Origin: Streptomyces sp. CB02058
GTDB taxonomy: Bacteria; Actinomycetota; Actinomycetes; Streptomycetales; Streptomycetaceae
Assembly: GCF_001905505.1 (NCBI RefSeq)
Contig: NZ_LIPG01000003.1
Coordinates: forward strand, 372,001 to 436,000
Length of the DNA stretch: 64,000 bases
Reading direction: 5' to 3'
Shown here: positions 42,361-54,644 of the stretch, one piece after another
Layout: each line of letters starts with the position of its first letter
How positions within the stretch are numbered: position 1 is the first letter of the stretch
Notes under the pieces: model-generated
Database searches by the model: none
What the model saw: the letters and a program-made list of their open reading frames with translations, nothing else
What the model was told of the DNA's origin: nothing
Position numbers and translations under genes: made by a program

Positions 42361-45300
42361 ATGCCGAATCCGGCAAGCGGAAGATCCCGAAGACGACTGC
42401 TCGGCACCTCTGTGGCCGTCGTGCTCGGGACGATGCTCGCGGGCCTGCCGGCCGCGGGCGCCGTCCAGGCGGCGACCGGCACGCCGACAGGCGGCGCGTC
42501 CCTGCCCGCCGGCGCCACCGGGCAGCAGGAGCCCCGGTCCGTGACGCTCATCACCGGCGACAAGGTGACGCTCACTCCGGGACCGGACGGCAAGCGCGCT
42601 GTCACGGTGACCCCCGCCCCGGGCGCCGCCAAGACCTTCCGCACCCTCACCACTCCCGACGGCGATCTGTACGTCTACCCGTCGGACTCCGTGGCCGGTA
42701 TTGCCGACCAGACGCTCGACCGGAACCTGTTCAACGTCACCCGGCTGCTGGCCGACGGCCAGGCGGACGGCTCCGCCGACGGGGTTCCGGTCATCGTCGA
42801 GTACGCCGACAAGGCCTCGCGCGCCACCCTCACCCGCCGCGCGAAGGAGCTGCCGTCCGGCAAGCCGGGCGCGGTCCTCGACCGGCTCGACATGGCGGCG
42901 GTCCGGGTCGAGAAGAAGGGCGCCGCGAGTTTCTGGCGCACTGTCACGCCCGCACTGGCCACGAAGAAGTCCGCCGCGCGCTCCTCGTCCGAAAGCGCCA
43001 CCGGCCCGGTCGCGAAGATCTGGTACGACGCGAAGGCAAAGGTCTCCCTCGATGTGAGCGTGCCGCAGATCGGGGCACCCGCGGCCTGGGCGGCGGGACT
43101 CGACGGCAAGGGCATCAAGGTCGCCATCCTGGACACCGGCGTCGACACCACGCACCCCGACGTCCAGAACAGGATCACCGCGACCAAGAGCTTCATGAGC
43201 GGAGTCGACTCCGTCACCGACGGCCACGGTCACGGCACCCATGTCGCGTCGACCGTCGCGGGCACCGGTGCGGCGTCCGACGGCCGTCTCAAGGGTGTCG
43301 CCCCCGGGGCGGATCTGCTGATCGGCAAGGTCCTCGACGACGGGGGCAGCGGCCCCACCTCCGGGATCATCGCCGGGATGGAGTGGGCCGTCGACCAGGG
43401 CGCCGACATCGTCAGCATGAGTCTGGGCTCACCGGCCTCCGCCGGCGGGGACCCGACCGAGGAGGCCGTCGACCGGCTCAGCGCCTCCAGCGACACCCTC
43501 TTCGTGATCGCCGCGGGCAACAGCGGCCCCGGCAAGTCGACCATCGGCTCCCCGGGCACCGCCGACTCCGCCCTCACCGTGGGAGCGGTCGACAAGTCGG
43601 ACCGGATCGCGGAGTTCTCCAGCCGCGGCCCCCGGGTCGGCGACCACGGCCTCAAGCCCGATCTGACCGCCCCCGGTGTCGGCATCGTCGCCGCGCGTGC
43701 CAAGGGCACCGCCATGGGCACGGTCGTCGACGAGTACTACACCTCGGCCAACGGCACCTCGATGGCCACACCGCACGTGGCGGGCGCGGCTGCGCTGCTC
43801 AAGGAGCGCTATCCGGACTGGACCGGCGAGCAGCTCAAGGCCGCGCTCGTCTCCCACACCGAGCAGGCCGACACCACCGTCTACGACCAGGGCAGTGGCC
43901 GCACCGCGGTGGACGCCGGCCTGGACGCGACCGTGGACATCGAGGGCAACGTCGACTTCGGCTTCCTCGACTTCGAAGCCAAGGCCCCGGAACCGCGCAC
44001 GCTGACCCTGTACAACCGCTCCGACAAGGCCGTGACGGTCTCCCTGGCCGCGCAGGCCAGGAGCGTCGGGTCCGAGGAGGCGCTGGCCGGGGGCGCGCTG
44101 ACGTTCGCCGAGCCCGAGGTCACCGTCGCCGCGCACGGCACCGCCCAGGTGAAGGCCGTCCTCGACCCGGCCAAGGCCGTACCGGGTGTCTACTCCGGCA
44201 CGGTGACCGCCACGGCCGACGGCGCCGCCGTGGCGCACACGGCCGTGGGCTTCACCCGTGACAGCGAGCGGTTCGACCTGACCGTGAATCTGAAGGACCG
44301 GCACAGCGGGATCGCGGCCTCGGCCGACCTCATCGTCATGGGGCTCGACAACGACACCTTCGTGACGCGTACGGTCGAGGGGGTCACCAGCCAGACCCTC
44401 CGGGTGCCGAGCGGCCGCTACGCCGTCCTCGGCTCCGTCTCCACCGGCGCGAACGACTACCCCAGCGGCTACGAGTTCTACGGGACGCACGAGGCGACGG
44501 ACCTCTTCAACCTCGACGACGTCACCGTGGCCGGAGCGGCCACCAGCGTGAGCGTGGACGCTTCCGAGGCCGTCGACGTCAAGGTGAGGATCAAGGACGA
44601 GAAGCGGCCCCTGGAGCGGTCCGCCCTCGACTACGAGGTCACCCGGATCAACGAGGAGCGCCTCGGCACGACCTACGGCGTGATGGCCTACCCCTCCTCC
44701 TCGGACGAGGTGTTCGGCGCGATCCCCGCCGCCGCACCCCGCACCGGCACCTCGGCCCTCTCGGTCTACGAGCGCAGCACCCAGCCCGTCCTGACGGCCG
44801 CCGTCAAGGGAGCCGGAGGTTTCCCGCTGACCGTGAAGACCCCGCCCGATCTGACCCGGTTCAGCGGCACGAAGAACCTCGCCGTGGTCGACGCGGGGTC
44901 GGCTTCCCCCGAGGACCTCGCCAAGGCGGACGTCAAGGGGAAGGCCGCTCTGGTCCGCCACGACGACCCCCGGCACATCTCGCTCCGGCTCACGGACCTG
45001 AAGAACGCGGGTGCCGCAGCCGTCGTCCTGCTGCCTGTACCCGGTGTTCCGTACAACGTGTACGCGGCGAATTCCTCGCTCCCGGTCTTCGCCACCGGCG
45101 CCTCCGACGGTGAAGTGCTCGCCAAGCGCGTCGCACTGGGCGCGACCACCATCGCCCTGCACGGCCTGGAGGACTCCTCGTACGCGTACTCGGGGCAGTG
45201 GACCTTCGAGAAGGGAATCCCGGCAGATCTCTCGTTCACCGCGAACAAGCGGGACTTCGCGACGCTGCGCCAGAGCGTGTACGGCGACGGCGGCCGGTCG

Positions 45301-46230
45301 AAGGCCTGGTACTCCCTGAGTTCCTGGAGCCCGCTGTTCCCCCTCTCGATCCGTCCGTGGCAGCAGGTGCGGCGCGGTGCGGAGCGTGACGAGTACGTGT
45401 ACGCCGCCGACTCCGGCCAGCAGTTCCTGCAGACGATGTCGCCGGGCGAGGACCCTTCGCTGTACGAGCTGGAGACGCCGAAGACCTACCGGCCCGGTCA
45501 GGTCGTGAACGAAACCTGGTTCGCCGGGCCGCTGACGCCCGCCCCACTGGCGTCCCGCACCCCGTGCGTGTTCTGCCGCGTCGGCACCACCTTCATGCTG
45601 TACACGGCTCCGCACGACTCCGAGCCGGACCACGTGCTGTCGACCGCCGTCCTGAACATGACCTGGGAGGCGTACCGCGACGGCGAGCCCATGGACGTCA
45701 GCTTCGGAATAGCCGACGGCGTGCCGGAGGAGGCGGACTACCGGTTCGTGTCGAAGTTCGCCTACGACGGTACGGACGCGGGTGACGGCATCCGGCACAG
45801 CACCGGCATCACGACCGACTACCGCTTCACGTCACAGGCCGCGAAGGACCAGGCCGGCGACTGCGGTGTCACCGGCCTGGAGTACTGCGCCTACGACGGG
45901 GTGATCAACCCCGGGTACGACCTGCGGGTCGACCTCTTCAACCGGGCCAGGGCCAACCAGCCGTACTCCTTCACCCTCGACGCGGACCGCGCGGAGGGCT
46001 GGAAGGGCTCCACGGCGGCCTCCGGGGCCAAGGCGTCCGTCAGCTACGACGGCGGGACCACGTGGCAGCGGGCCGATGTGAAGCGGCTGGACCGGGACTC
46101 GTTCCGGGTCTCCTACCGTCACCCGAAGCTCGCGTCCACCGACGGCTACGTCGCGGTCAGGACCGAGCTCTGGGACGACCACGGCAGCCGTACCGTGCAG
46201 AGTATCGAGAAGGCCTACGCGCTGCGCTGA
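42361..46230 (+). CDS. Secreted subtilisin-like (S8) serine protease
   Basis: 1289 residues from ATG 42361 with AGGAGA upstream. The export signal has a twin-arginine-like RRRLLG stretch and an Ala-rich cleavage region (about 1-38). The catalytic triad is intact: Asp258 in AILDTGVD, His291 in HGHGTHVAS, Ser467 in NGTSMATPHVAG, with oxyanion Asn near 387 (AAGNSG). An N-terminal propeptide (about 40-230) and a C-terminal part of more than 700 residues, beta-rich and with a PA-like segment, follow. Such large subtilases are common extracellular proteases of Streptomyces. A terminator lies 33 bases downstream. Confidence 0.93.
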   Translation: MPNPASGRSRRRLLGTSVAVVLGTMLAGLPAAGAVQAATGTPTGGASLPAGATGQQEPRSVTLITGDKVTLTPGPDGKRAVTVTPAPGAAKTFRTLTTPDGDLYVYPSDSVAGIADQTLDRNLFNVTRLLADGQADGSADGVPVIVEYADKASRATLTRRAKELPSGKPGAVLDRLDMAAVRVEKKGAASFWRTVTPALATKKSAARSSSESATGPVAKIWYDAKAKVSLDVSVPQIGAPAAWAAGLDGKGIKVAILDTGVDTTHPDVQNRITATKSFMSGVDSVTDGHGHGTHVASTVAGTGAASDGRLKGVAPGADLLIGKVLDDGGSGPTSGIIAGMEWAVDQGADIVSMSLGSPASAGGDPTEEAVDRLSASSDTLFVIAAGNSGPGKSTIGSPGTADSALTVGAVDKSDRIAEFSSRGPRVGDHGLKPDLTAPGVGIVAARAKGTAMGTVVDEYYTSANGTSMATPHVAGAAALLKERYPDWTGEQLKAALVSHTEQADTTVYDQGSGRTAVDAGLDATVDIEGNVDFGFLDFEAKAPEPRTLTLYNRSDKAVTVSLAAQARSVGSEEALAGGALTFAEPEVTVAAHGTAQVKAVLDPAKAVPGVYSGTVTATADGAAVAHTAVGFTRDSERFDLTVNLKDRHSGIAASADLIVMGLDNDTFVTRTVEGVTSQTLRVPSGRYAVLGSVSTGANDYPSGYEFYGTHEATDLFNLDDVTVAGAATSVSVDASEAVDVKVRIKDEKRPLERSALDYEVTRINEERLGTTYGVMAYPSSSDEVFGAIPAAAPRTGTSALSVYERSTQPVLTAAVKGAGGFPLTVKTPPDLTRFSGTKNLAVVDAGSASPEDLAKADVKGKAALVRHDDPRHISLRLTDLKNAGAAAVVLLPVPGVPYNVYAANSSLPVFATGASDGEVLAKRVALGATTIALHGLEDSSYAYSGQWTFEKGIPADLSFTANKRDFATLRQSVYGDGGRSKAWYSLSSWSPLFPLSIRPWQQVRRGAERDEYVYAADSGQQFLQTMSPGEDPSLYELETPKTYRPGQVVNETWFAGPLTPAPLASRTPCVFCRVGTTFMLYTAPHDSEPDHVLSTAVLNMTWEAYRDGEPMDVSFGIADGVPEEADYRFVSKFAYDGTDAGDGIRHSTGITTDYRFTSQAAKDQAGDCGVTGLEYCAYDGVINPGYDLRVDLFNRARANQPYSFTLDADRAEGWKGSTAASGAKASVSYDGGTTWQRADVKRLDRDSFRVSYRHPKLASTDGYVAVRTELWDDHGSRTVQSIEKAYALR

Positions 46231-46263
46231 GCGCGGGGCTGATGAGGCGCACGGCACGAACAC

Positions 46264-46299
46264 GGGCCGGGCACGGGTGGAGACACCCGGGCCCGGCCC
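46264..46299 (+). terminator. Terminator after the S8 protease
   Basis: 16-bp stem with one mismatch (46264-46279 and 46284-46299) and a 4-base loop. Confidence 0.8.
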
Positions 46300-46524
46300 C
46301 TGCGCGTCACCGGGCCGGCGGGAGTCGCGTGGCGCAGCCCCCGCGCCGAACCCGGAACGGGGTCGCGGCACACGCGTACCGGTTCCCCCACGCCGGCCGT
46401 GAAGGATCACTCGGCATCCGGTGGGAAACCTTGCGGTCAACGGCGTCGGCGACGACGCCCGATCCTCGCCGCAGGAGAATCGGGGGCGCCCGGACATGAC
46501 CCTTCCCCGGCGATGTACTAGAGT

Positions 46525-46604
46525 TATCTCGACATCGAGATATCTGCCGAGGCGCACCGCAGCCGCCGCTCGGTAAGGGTTACCTAACTAATCCTTACCT
46601 TAGC
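46525..46604 (+). promoter_or_regulatory. Aconitase promoter region with two palindromic elements
   Basis: In the 455-base gap before aconitase, TATCTCGA-CA-TCGAGATA is a perfect palindrome at 46525-46542, resembling a MarR-family site; TamR is a known MarR-type regulator of aconitase in Streptomyces. A second AT-rich element at 46572-46604 holds GGTAA-GGG-TTACC and CCTAACTAATCCTTACCTTA, somewhat like a DtxR/DmdR iron box. Nothing else is evident in the gap apart from the protease terminator. Confidence 0.5.
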
Positions 46605-46658
46605 GGATGGTGGGGGCCGCAGGCGGCGCCGGCCGCACATGAGGCGCGGCGCGGTTGA

Positions 46659-49406
<2,748 letters not shown>

Positions 49407-49423
49407 GTCCGGCAGTACGGAGA

Positions 49424-49460
49424 GGAGGGCCGCATCCCCGCGACGGGGGTGTGGCCCTCC
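49424..49460 (+). terminator. Terminator after aconitase
   Basis: Imperfect stem GGAGGGCCGCATCCCC / GGGGTGTGGCCCTCC, 17 bases after the stop and before the convergent sigma-factor gene. Confidence 0.65.
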
Positions 49461-49491
49461 TGCCGTACGTGGCCCCAGGCGCGCTTCGGGC

Positions 49492-50418
49492 TCAGCGGCT
49501 CACCGTGGTCTCCCGCTCGATGCGGGACAGCTTCTCCGGGTTGCGCACCGCGTAGAGCCCGGTGACGAGTCCGTCGTCGACCCGCATCGCCAGGACGGTG
49601 TCGGTCCCGCCGTCCAGCCGGACGATCAGTGCCGGGTGCCCGTTGACCTGCACCGGGTGCAGCGACGCCGCCGCCGAGATCCTGCGCAGCACCTCGATCA
49701 CCCTGTCCGCCCCCACGACGGGCTCCAGCGCCGCGCGCACGGCTCCGCCGCCGTCGGTCAGCAGGACCACGTCCGGAGCGATCACGTCCAGCAGCCCCTG
49801 GAGATCGCCCGTCTCCACCGCCCGCCGGAACGCCTCCAGCGCGCCCTGGGCCCCGTCCGGGGAAACGGCCCCGCGCGGGCGGCGCGCGGCGACATGGGCC
49901 CGCGCCCGGTGGGCGATCTGGCGGACCGCGGCCGGGGTCCTGTCCACGGCCGCCGCGATCTCGCCGTACTCCAGACCGAACACCTCGCGCAGCACGAAGA
50001 CCGCGCGTTCGGTCGGTGCGAGCGTCTCCAGCACCAGCAGCATCGCCATCGAGACGCTGTCCGCCAGCTCGACGTCCTCGGCCACGTCGGGCGAGGTGAG
50101 CAGCGGCTCCGGGAGCCAGGGGCCGACGTAGGTCTCCTTGCGCCGGCGCAGTGTGCGCAGCCTGGTCAGCGCCTGGCGCGTGGTCATCCGCACCAGGAAC
50201 GCGCGCCGCTCCCGCACCGTGCCGAGGTCGACCCCCGTCCAGCGCAGCCAGACCTCCTGGAGGACGTCCTCCGCGTCGGCGGCCGAGCCGAGCATCTCGT
50301 AGGCGACGGTGAACAGCAGATTGCGGTGGGCGAGGAACACCTCGGTGGCGACGTCCGTACGGTCGCCGCCCGCGGCCGGACCGCGTTCCTCGCGTGTCCG
50401 TCCCTTGCTCTCGTCCAT
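49492..50418 (-). CDS. ECF41-type sigma factor (SigJ-like)
   Basis: 308 residues from ATG 50418. Sigma-70 region 2 (LLFTVAYEMLGSAADAEDVLQEVWLRW) and region 4 (LAPTERAVFVLREVFGLEYGEIAAAVDRTPAAVRQIAHRAR) are followed by a SnoaL-like C-terminal domain of about 110 residues ending in YAVRNPEKL, the NPDKL-type motif that controls activity in ECF41 sigmas. ECF41 genes have no anti-sigma factor and sit beside a carboxymuconolactone-decarboxylase or other oxidoreductase gene, here the AhpD-like gene. A matching promoter lies upstream at 50462-50488. Confidence 0.92.
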   Translation of the reverse strand: MDESKGRTREERGPAAGGDRTDVATEVFLAHRNLLFTVAYEMLGSAADAEDVLQEVWLRWTGVDLGTVRERRAFLVRMTTRQALTRLRTLRRRKETYVGPWLPEPLLTSPDVAEDVELADSVSMAMLLVLETLAPTERAVFVLREVFGLEYGEIAAAVDRTPAAVRQIAHRARAHVAARRPRGAVSPDGAQGALEAFRRAVETGDLQGLLDVIAPDVVLLTDGGGAVRAALEPVVGADRVIEVLRRISAAASLHPVQVNGHPALIVRLDGGTDTVLAMRVDDGLVTGLYAVRNPEKLSRIERETTVSR

Positions 50419-50461
50419 CAGCCGGCTCCCGCCTGTCCGCTCTCGACCGTGTCACGCACAG

Positions 50462-50488
50462 GACGCCGGCCGGAGCCGGTCCGTGACA
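50462..50488 (-). promoter_or_regulatory. Candidate ECF41 autoregulated promoter
   Basis: On the minus strand TGTCACG (50488-50482), 16 bases, then CGTC (50465-50462) fits the ECF41 consensus TGTCACA-N16-CGTC with one mismatch. It would start transcription about 35-40 bases before the sigma-factor ATG. On the plus strand CGTCACA (50523-50529)-N16-CATC (50546-50549) is a weaker match positioned to serve the AhpD-like gene. Confidence 0.6.
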
Positions 50489-50615
50489 GCCGGGGCGTGT
50501 GAACCAGGTCACACCGATGTGCCGTCACAAAGTCCGGGTGCCCGGCATCTCCATGCCGTCACGACGCCGCGCGGACGATCCGCGCGGGGCCATCGCACCT
50601 GTGGAGGACGAGGAC

Positions 50616-51101
50616 ATGGAACCCCGGATCAACCTGATGACCAACAGCATCGGCGCCAAGGTCGCCAAGCGGATCTACAACGTCAATCTGGCGATCCAGG
50701 AGTCGTCGCTGCCCAAGACCCTCATGGAACTGGTCCAGCTGCGCGTCAGCCAGATCAACGGCTGCGGCTGGTGCGTCGACGTCCACACCAAGGAGGCCGC
50801 TGCCGTGGGCGAGACCCCGGTCCGGATCAACCTCGTCGCCGCCTGGCGCGAGTCCGCCGTGTTCACCGAGGCGGAGCGGGCGGCCCTGGCGCTGGCCGAG
50901 GAAGGCACCCGGACCGCCGACGCCGGCCAGGGCGTTTCGGACGAGACCTGGGAGCGGCTGACCAAGCACTACGACGAGGACGGGGTCACCGCACTGGTCT
51001 CTCTCGTCGCGATGATCAACGCGGCCAACCGGCTCGGCGTGATCGCGCGTATGCCGGGCGGTTCCTACAGCCCCGGCGCGTTCGCCGCCATGGAGGACTG
51101 A
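50616..51101 (+). CDS. AhpD/carboxymuconolactone-decarboxylase-family protein
   Basis: 161 residues from ATG 50616 (GGAGG upstream). The active-site motif is complete: Glu38, Cys50 and Cys53 in NGCGWCVDVH, His57, like alkylhydroperoxidase AhpD. It probably reduces peroxides or related compounds with its CxxC pair. It is divergent from the ECF41 sigma factor, its conserved partner, and likely its direct target. No other gene follows in the same operon. Confidence 0.92.
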   Translation: MEPRINLMTNSIGAKVAKRIYNVNLAIQESSLPKTLMELVQLRVSQINGCGWCVDVHTKEAAAVGETPVRINLVAAWRESAVFTEAERAALALAEEGTRTADAGQGVSDETWERLTKHYDEDGVTALVSLVAMINAANRLGVIARMPGGSYSPGAFAAMED

Positions 51102-51200
51102 CCGCCGGGCCCGCCCGGGCCCCGGCCGCGATCACACGGTCCCGGCCGGGCCCGCGCGGGGCCCTGGGGCGCCCGGACGGGCGTTAGGCTCGAAGGTCTG

Positions 51201-52430
51201 ATGAAGAACAACCTCGCCTCGCCGGCGGCCAAGGCCGGTCACGAGTCCGTACGGCGTCACAACCTGAGCCTGGTCCTGCGGACCGTCCGTGACGAGGGCG
51301 AGGTCACCCGTGCCCGGGTGGCGAGCCTCGTGGGGCTCACCAGGGCGGCCGTCTCCTCGCTCGTCGAGGAGCTCCTGGCACTGGACTGCGTCAGCGAGTC
51401 CGGCAAGACCTCCAGCGGCTCGGCCGGGCGCCCCGGCACCGTGCTGAAGCTCTCCAGGACCGGACCCGCCGGCCTCGGCGTGGAGATCAACATCGACTAC
51501 GTCTCGGTGTGCGCCGTCGACCTCACCGGCACCGACAGGGTCCGGGTCACCGAGCACACGGACCACCGGGGCGTCCCGCCCGCCGAGGTGCTCGCCCATG
51601 CCGCCCGGCTCACGAACCGGGTCATCGCCTCCACCCGGGAACAGGAACTGCGCGTCGTCGGCGTCGAGCTGGCACTGCCCGGCCTCGTCTCCGGCGGCGT
51701 CGTCCGCCAGGCCCCGAACCTCGGCTGGAGCAGGGTCGCGGCCGAGGGGATCTTCGGACAGGCCCTCAGCACCCTGCGCCCGGCCGGGCGGGCGCTCGCC
51801 GTCGGCTCCGACAACGAGGCCAACCTCGCGGCCCTCGCCGAGCTCTGGTTCGGCGGGCTCGGCGGCGTACGCACCTTCCTCTATCTCACCGGTGAGATCG
51901 GCGTGGGCGGCGCGCTCGTGGTCAACGGCGAGATGCTGCGCGGCGCACACGGCTTCGCCGGCGAGATCGGGCACGTCGTCGTCGACCCGCAGGGCCCCCT
52001 CTGCCGGTGCGGGGCGCACGGCTGCCTGGAGCAGTACGCGGGCCGGGCGGCGCTCCTGCGGGCGGCCGGGATCGACCCCGCCCTGGGCGTACGCGGAATC
52101 GCCGAGCTGGAGCAGCGCGCCGCGGCGGGACAGGAGCGGGCCGTCACGGCGCTGCGCGAGGCGGGGGACCGGCTGGGTGTGGTGCTGGCCGGCGCGGTGA
52201 ACCTGTTCGACCCGGAGGCGGTCGTCCTCGGCGGGATCTACCGCAACCTGATGCCCTGGCTCGAGGAGTCCGCGGACGCCCAGCTCACCGCGCGGGTGGT
52301 GTCGGGCCGCTGGCACGAGAGCGGCAGCCGGCTGCGCGCCTCCTCCGTATCGGGAGACGCGGCGCGGGGCGCGGCGGCCCGGGTGGTGCACGAGGTCCTG
52401 GAGAACCCGGGGGCGTTCGCTGTGCGTTGA
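51201..52430 (+). CDS. ROK-family (XylR/NagC-type) transcriptional regulator
   Basis: 409 residues from ATG 51201. An N-terminal winged helix (RHNLSLVLRTVRDEGEVTRARVASLVGLTRAAVSSLVEEL) is joined to a ROK sugar-kinase-like domain with ELALPGLV, the GEIGHVVVDPQG segment and zinc-site cysteines in LCRCGAHGCLEQYA. ROK repressors of this size respond to sugars such as xylose or glucose. It probably controls sugar genes; the ABC/GH1/xylA/GH31 group 2-8 kb away is the obvious candidate. Confidence 0.9.
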   Translation: MKNNLASPAAKAGHESVRRHNLSLVLRTVRDEGEVTRARVASLVGLTRAAVSSLVEELLALDCVSESGKTSSGSAGRPGTVLKLSRTGPAGLGVEINIDYVSVCAVDLTGTDRVRVTEHTDHRGVPPAEVLAHAARLTNRVIASTREQELRVVGVELALPGLVSGGVVRQAPNLGWSRVAAEGIFGQALSTLRPAGRALAVGSDNEANLAALAELWFGGLGGVRTFLYLTGEIGVGGALVVNGEMLRGAHGFAGEIGHVVVDPQGPLCRCGAHGCLEQYAGRAALLRAAGIDPALGVRGIAELEQRAAAGQERAVTALREAGDRLGVVLAGAVNLFDPEAVVLGGIYRNLMPWLEESADAQLTARVVSGRWHESGSRLRASSVSGDAARGAAARVVHEVLENPGAFAVR

Positions 52431-52470
52431 CGGGCCGTCCGGTGGGCCGGTGCCTCAGGGCGCGCCGTGT

Positions 52471-53076
52471 TCACAGGTCCAGAGCGCGCGCGAGGGCCGC
52501 GTTGACCTGGGCGGAACGGGTGGGAAGGTTCTCGGAGACCCAGGACATCGCCAGGGCCAGGAAGTCCGCCAGGTCACGCCCGGCGCCTTCGACCAGGTGG
52601 CGGTAGTCCGTCACGGACAGCTCGATCACCTCGCTGTCGCTCCGCTCGGCGTCGACGACCAGCCGCACCACGTCGCCGACGCGCTCGGCCAGCGGATCGG
52701 GGTCGTGGCCGAACGACGGCGAGCCGCTGCCGTCGACGACACCTGCCCACGCGCGCCACTCCTCCAGCCCGCTGCAGCAGCCGGGCAGGAATTCGACACC
52801 GTTGACGGTGTCCACGACCCGCAGACCTCCGGCGACGAAGAGGTCCTCGAAGGTCAGCAGTCCGTGGAGAAACGAATCCAGGGGGTCGGTGGGGCGGGGC
52901 GGCCGGCCGTCGTGCTCGGGATCCAGATCGTTGCAGGCGGCGATGCCCATCACGGCCGTTGCCACCTCGGTGGCGCTGAGCTCACCGCTGAGCGGCAGGT
53001 GGTGGAACGGACGGACCCCGGCGACGGGCCAGAGGGCGAAGCCGTCAGAAGGGCTGATCTCCAGGACGGGGCGCAT
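52471..53076 (-). CDS. Conserved protein of unknown function
   Basis: 201 residues from ATG 53076; GTG 53079 and 53085 are alternatives without a strong ribosome site. An acidic soluble alpha/beta protein (MRPVLEISPSDGFALWPVAG ... FLPGCCSGLEEWRAWAG). The CC pair here is not linked to the arsenic genes. I do not recognise the family; SUKH-like or small regulatory proteins of Streptomyces are possible. Transcribed towards the ROK gene. Confidence 0.6.
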   Translation of the reverse strand: MRPVLEISPSDGFALWPVAGVRPFHHLPLSGELSATEVATAVMGIAACNDLDPEHDGRPPRPTDPLDSFLHGLLTFEDLFVAGGLRVVDTVNGVEFLPGCCSGLEEWRAWAGVVDGSGSPSFGHDPDPLAERVGDVVRLVVDAERSDSEVIELSVTDYRHLVEGAGRDLADFLALAMSWVSENLPTRSAQVNAALARALDL

Positions 53077-53202
53077 CACGATCACCCGGGAAGTCTCGCG
53101 CACTCCCGCAGGCAACGCCTTCCGTTTTCCTGGCCGGGCAGAGCCGGGCAGAGCTGGGCAGAGCCGGTCGGGGCAACGGGGGGCCGGCCGGCCCGGCGAC
53201 AC

Positions 53203-53245
53203 GAAGCGGGGGCGTACGCGTCGTGCACGCGTACGCCCCCGCTTC
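53203..53245 (-). terminator. Terminator of the sugar operon
   Basis: Perfect 19-bp stem (53203-53221 and 53227-53245) with a 5-base loop, 12 bases beyond the beta-glucosidase stop on the minus strand. Confidence 0.9.
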
Positions 53246-53256
53246 CGAGGAATCGA

Positions 53257-54636
53257 TCAGGCCTTGTGGGCCGCGATCAGCTGCTGATACCAGCGGTAGC
53301 TGTCCTTCGGGGTGCGCTCCAGGGTGTCGTAGTCGACCCGGATGATCCCGAACCGCTTCGCGTAGCCCAGGGCCCACTCGAAGTTGTCCAGCAGCGACCA
53401 CACGTAGTAGCCGCGCACGTCGACACCCGCGTCCATGGCCGTACGCAGCGCGGTCAGGTGCGTCCGCAGGTACTCCACCCGGTCCGCGTCGTGGATGGAG
53501 CCGTCGGCCTCGACGCTGTCGAACTCCGCCGAGCCGTTCTCCGTGATGTGCACCGGCGGCAGGGCGTCGCCGTACGTCTGCTTGAGCACGGTCAGCAGGT
53601 CGGTGAAGGACTCCGGGACGACCGGCCAGCCCATGGCCGTCTTGCGGACATCCGGGTAGTTCCCCTCCGAATACCGGTTGTCCGTGGCGACGCGCAGCGC
53701 CGGGTCCGCCTCGCGGTGCGGGGCGGCGGCGACCACGATCGGGCGGTAGTAGTTGATGCCGAGGAAGTCCATCGGCTGGGAGATCAGCTCCAGGTCGCCC
53801 TCGCGGCGGAAGTCCTGGCCGGTGATCAGCTCGCCCCAGGTCTCCTCCTCGGTGGCCGGGTAGCGGCCCGCGAGGAGCGGCTCGGTCCACACCAGGTTGT
53901 GCTGGGTGTCCGCGCGGACGACGGCGGCGAGGTCGGCGTCCGACTCGGTGGCCGGGACGTTGCGGTCCAGGTTGAGGGTGATGCCCGCCTCGCGGACGCC
54001 GGCGGCGCGCAGCGCGTTCATCGCGTGGCCGTGACCGACCAGCAGGTGGTGCGCGGCGGCCAGGGCCCCGCGGCCCTCCTGGGCGCCCGGCGCGTGCCGG
54101 CCGACGGAGTAGCCGAGGAAGGCGCTGCACCACGGCTCGTTCAGGGTGATCCAGCGCGGCACCCGGTCGCCCAGGTGCTCGGCGACGATCGCCGTGTACT
54201 CGCCGAAGCGCTCGGCGGTCTCGCGTACCCGCCAGCCGCCCTTGTCCTCCAGGGCCTGCGGCAGGTCCCAGTGGTAGAGGGTGGCGGCCGGCTCGATGCC
54301 CGCCTCCAGCAGCGAGTCGACGAGCCGGGAGTAGAAGTCCAGCCCCTTGGGGTTGACCGCCCCGCTGCCCGTCGGCTGGATGCGGGACCAGGCGATCGAG
54401 AAGCGGTACGACTCCACGCCCAGGTCGCGCAGCAGTGCCACGTCCTCCGGGTAGCGGTGGTAGTGGTCGCACGCGACGTCGCCCGTGTCGCCGCCGTCCG
54501 TCCTGCCGGGCGTGTGGCTGTAGGTGTCCCAGATGGACGGGCCGCGGCCGTCTTCCTCCACGGCGCCCTCGATCTGGTACGAGGCCGTGGCCGCGCCGAA
54601 GACGAATCCGGGCGGGAAGACCGGGAAGTCACTCAT
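53257..54636 (-). CDS. GH1 beta-glucosidase
   Basis: 459 residues from ATG 54636 (AAGGG upstream); no signal peptide, so cytoplasmic. The family 1 acid/base Glu is in TLNEPWCSAF and the nucleophile Glu in VHITENGSAEFD; FPPGFVFGAATASYQIEGA is the N-terminal signature. It hydrolyses beta-glucosides or cello-oligosaccharides imported by the ABC transporter encoded just upstream. Last gene of a four-gene operon like cebEFG-bglC. Confidence 0.95.
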   Translation of the reverse strand: MSDFPVFPPGFVFGAATASYQIEGAVEEDGRGPSIWDTYSHTPGRTDGGDTGDVACDHYHRYPEDVALLRDLGVESYRFSIAWSRIQPTGSGAVNPKGLDFYSRLVDSLLEAGIEPAATLYHWDLPQALEDKGGWRVRETAERFGEYTAIVAEHLGDRVPRWITLNEPWCSAFLGYSVGRHAPGAQEGRGALAAAHHLLVGHGHAMNALRAAGVREAGITLNLDRNVPATESDADLAAVVRADTQHNLVWTEPLLAGRYPATEEETWGELITGQDFRREGDLELISQPMDFLGINYYRPIVVAAAPHREADPALRVATDNRYSEGNYPDVRKTAMGWPVVPESFTDLLTVLKQTYGDALPPVHITENGSAEFDSVEADGSIHDADRVEYLRTHLTALRTAMDAGVDVRGYYVWSLLDNFEWALGYAKRFGIIRVDYDTLERTPKDSYRWYQQLIAAHKA

Positions 54637-54644
54637 GGAAACCC

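Noticed and set aside
43429..45798. A 789-codon minus-strand frame opposite the S8 protease
   Set aside because: Shadow frame; the plus strand has an intact subtilisin triad.
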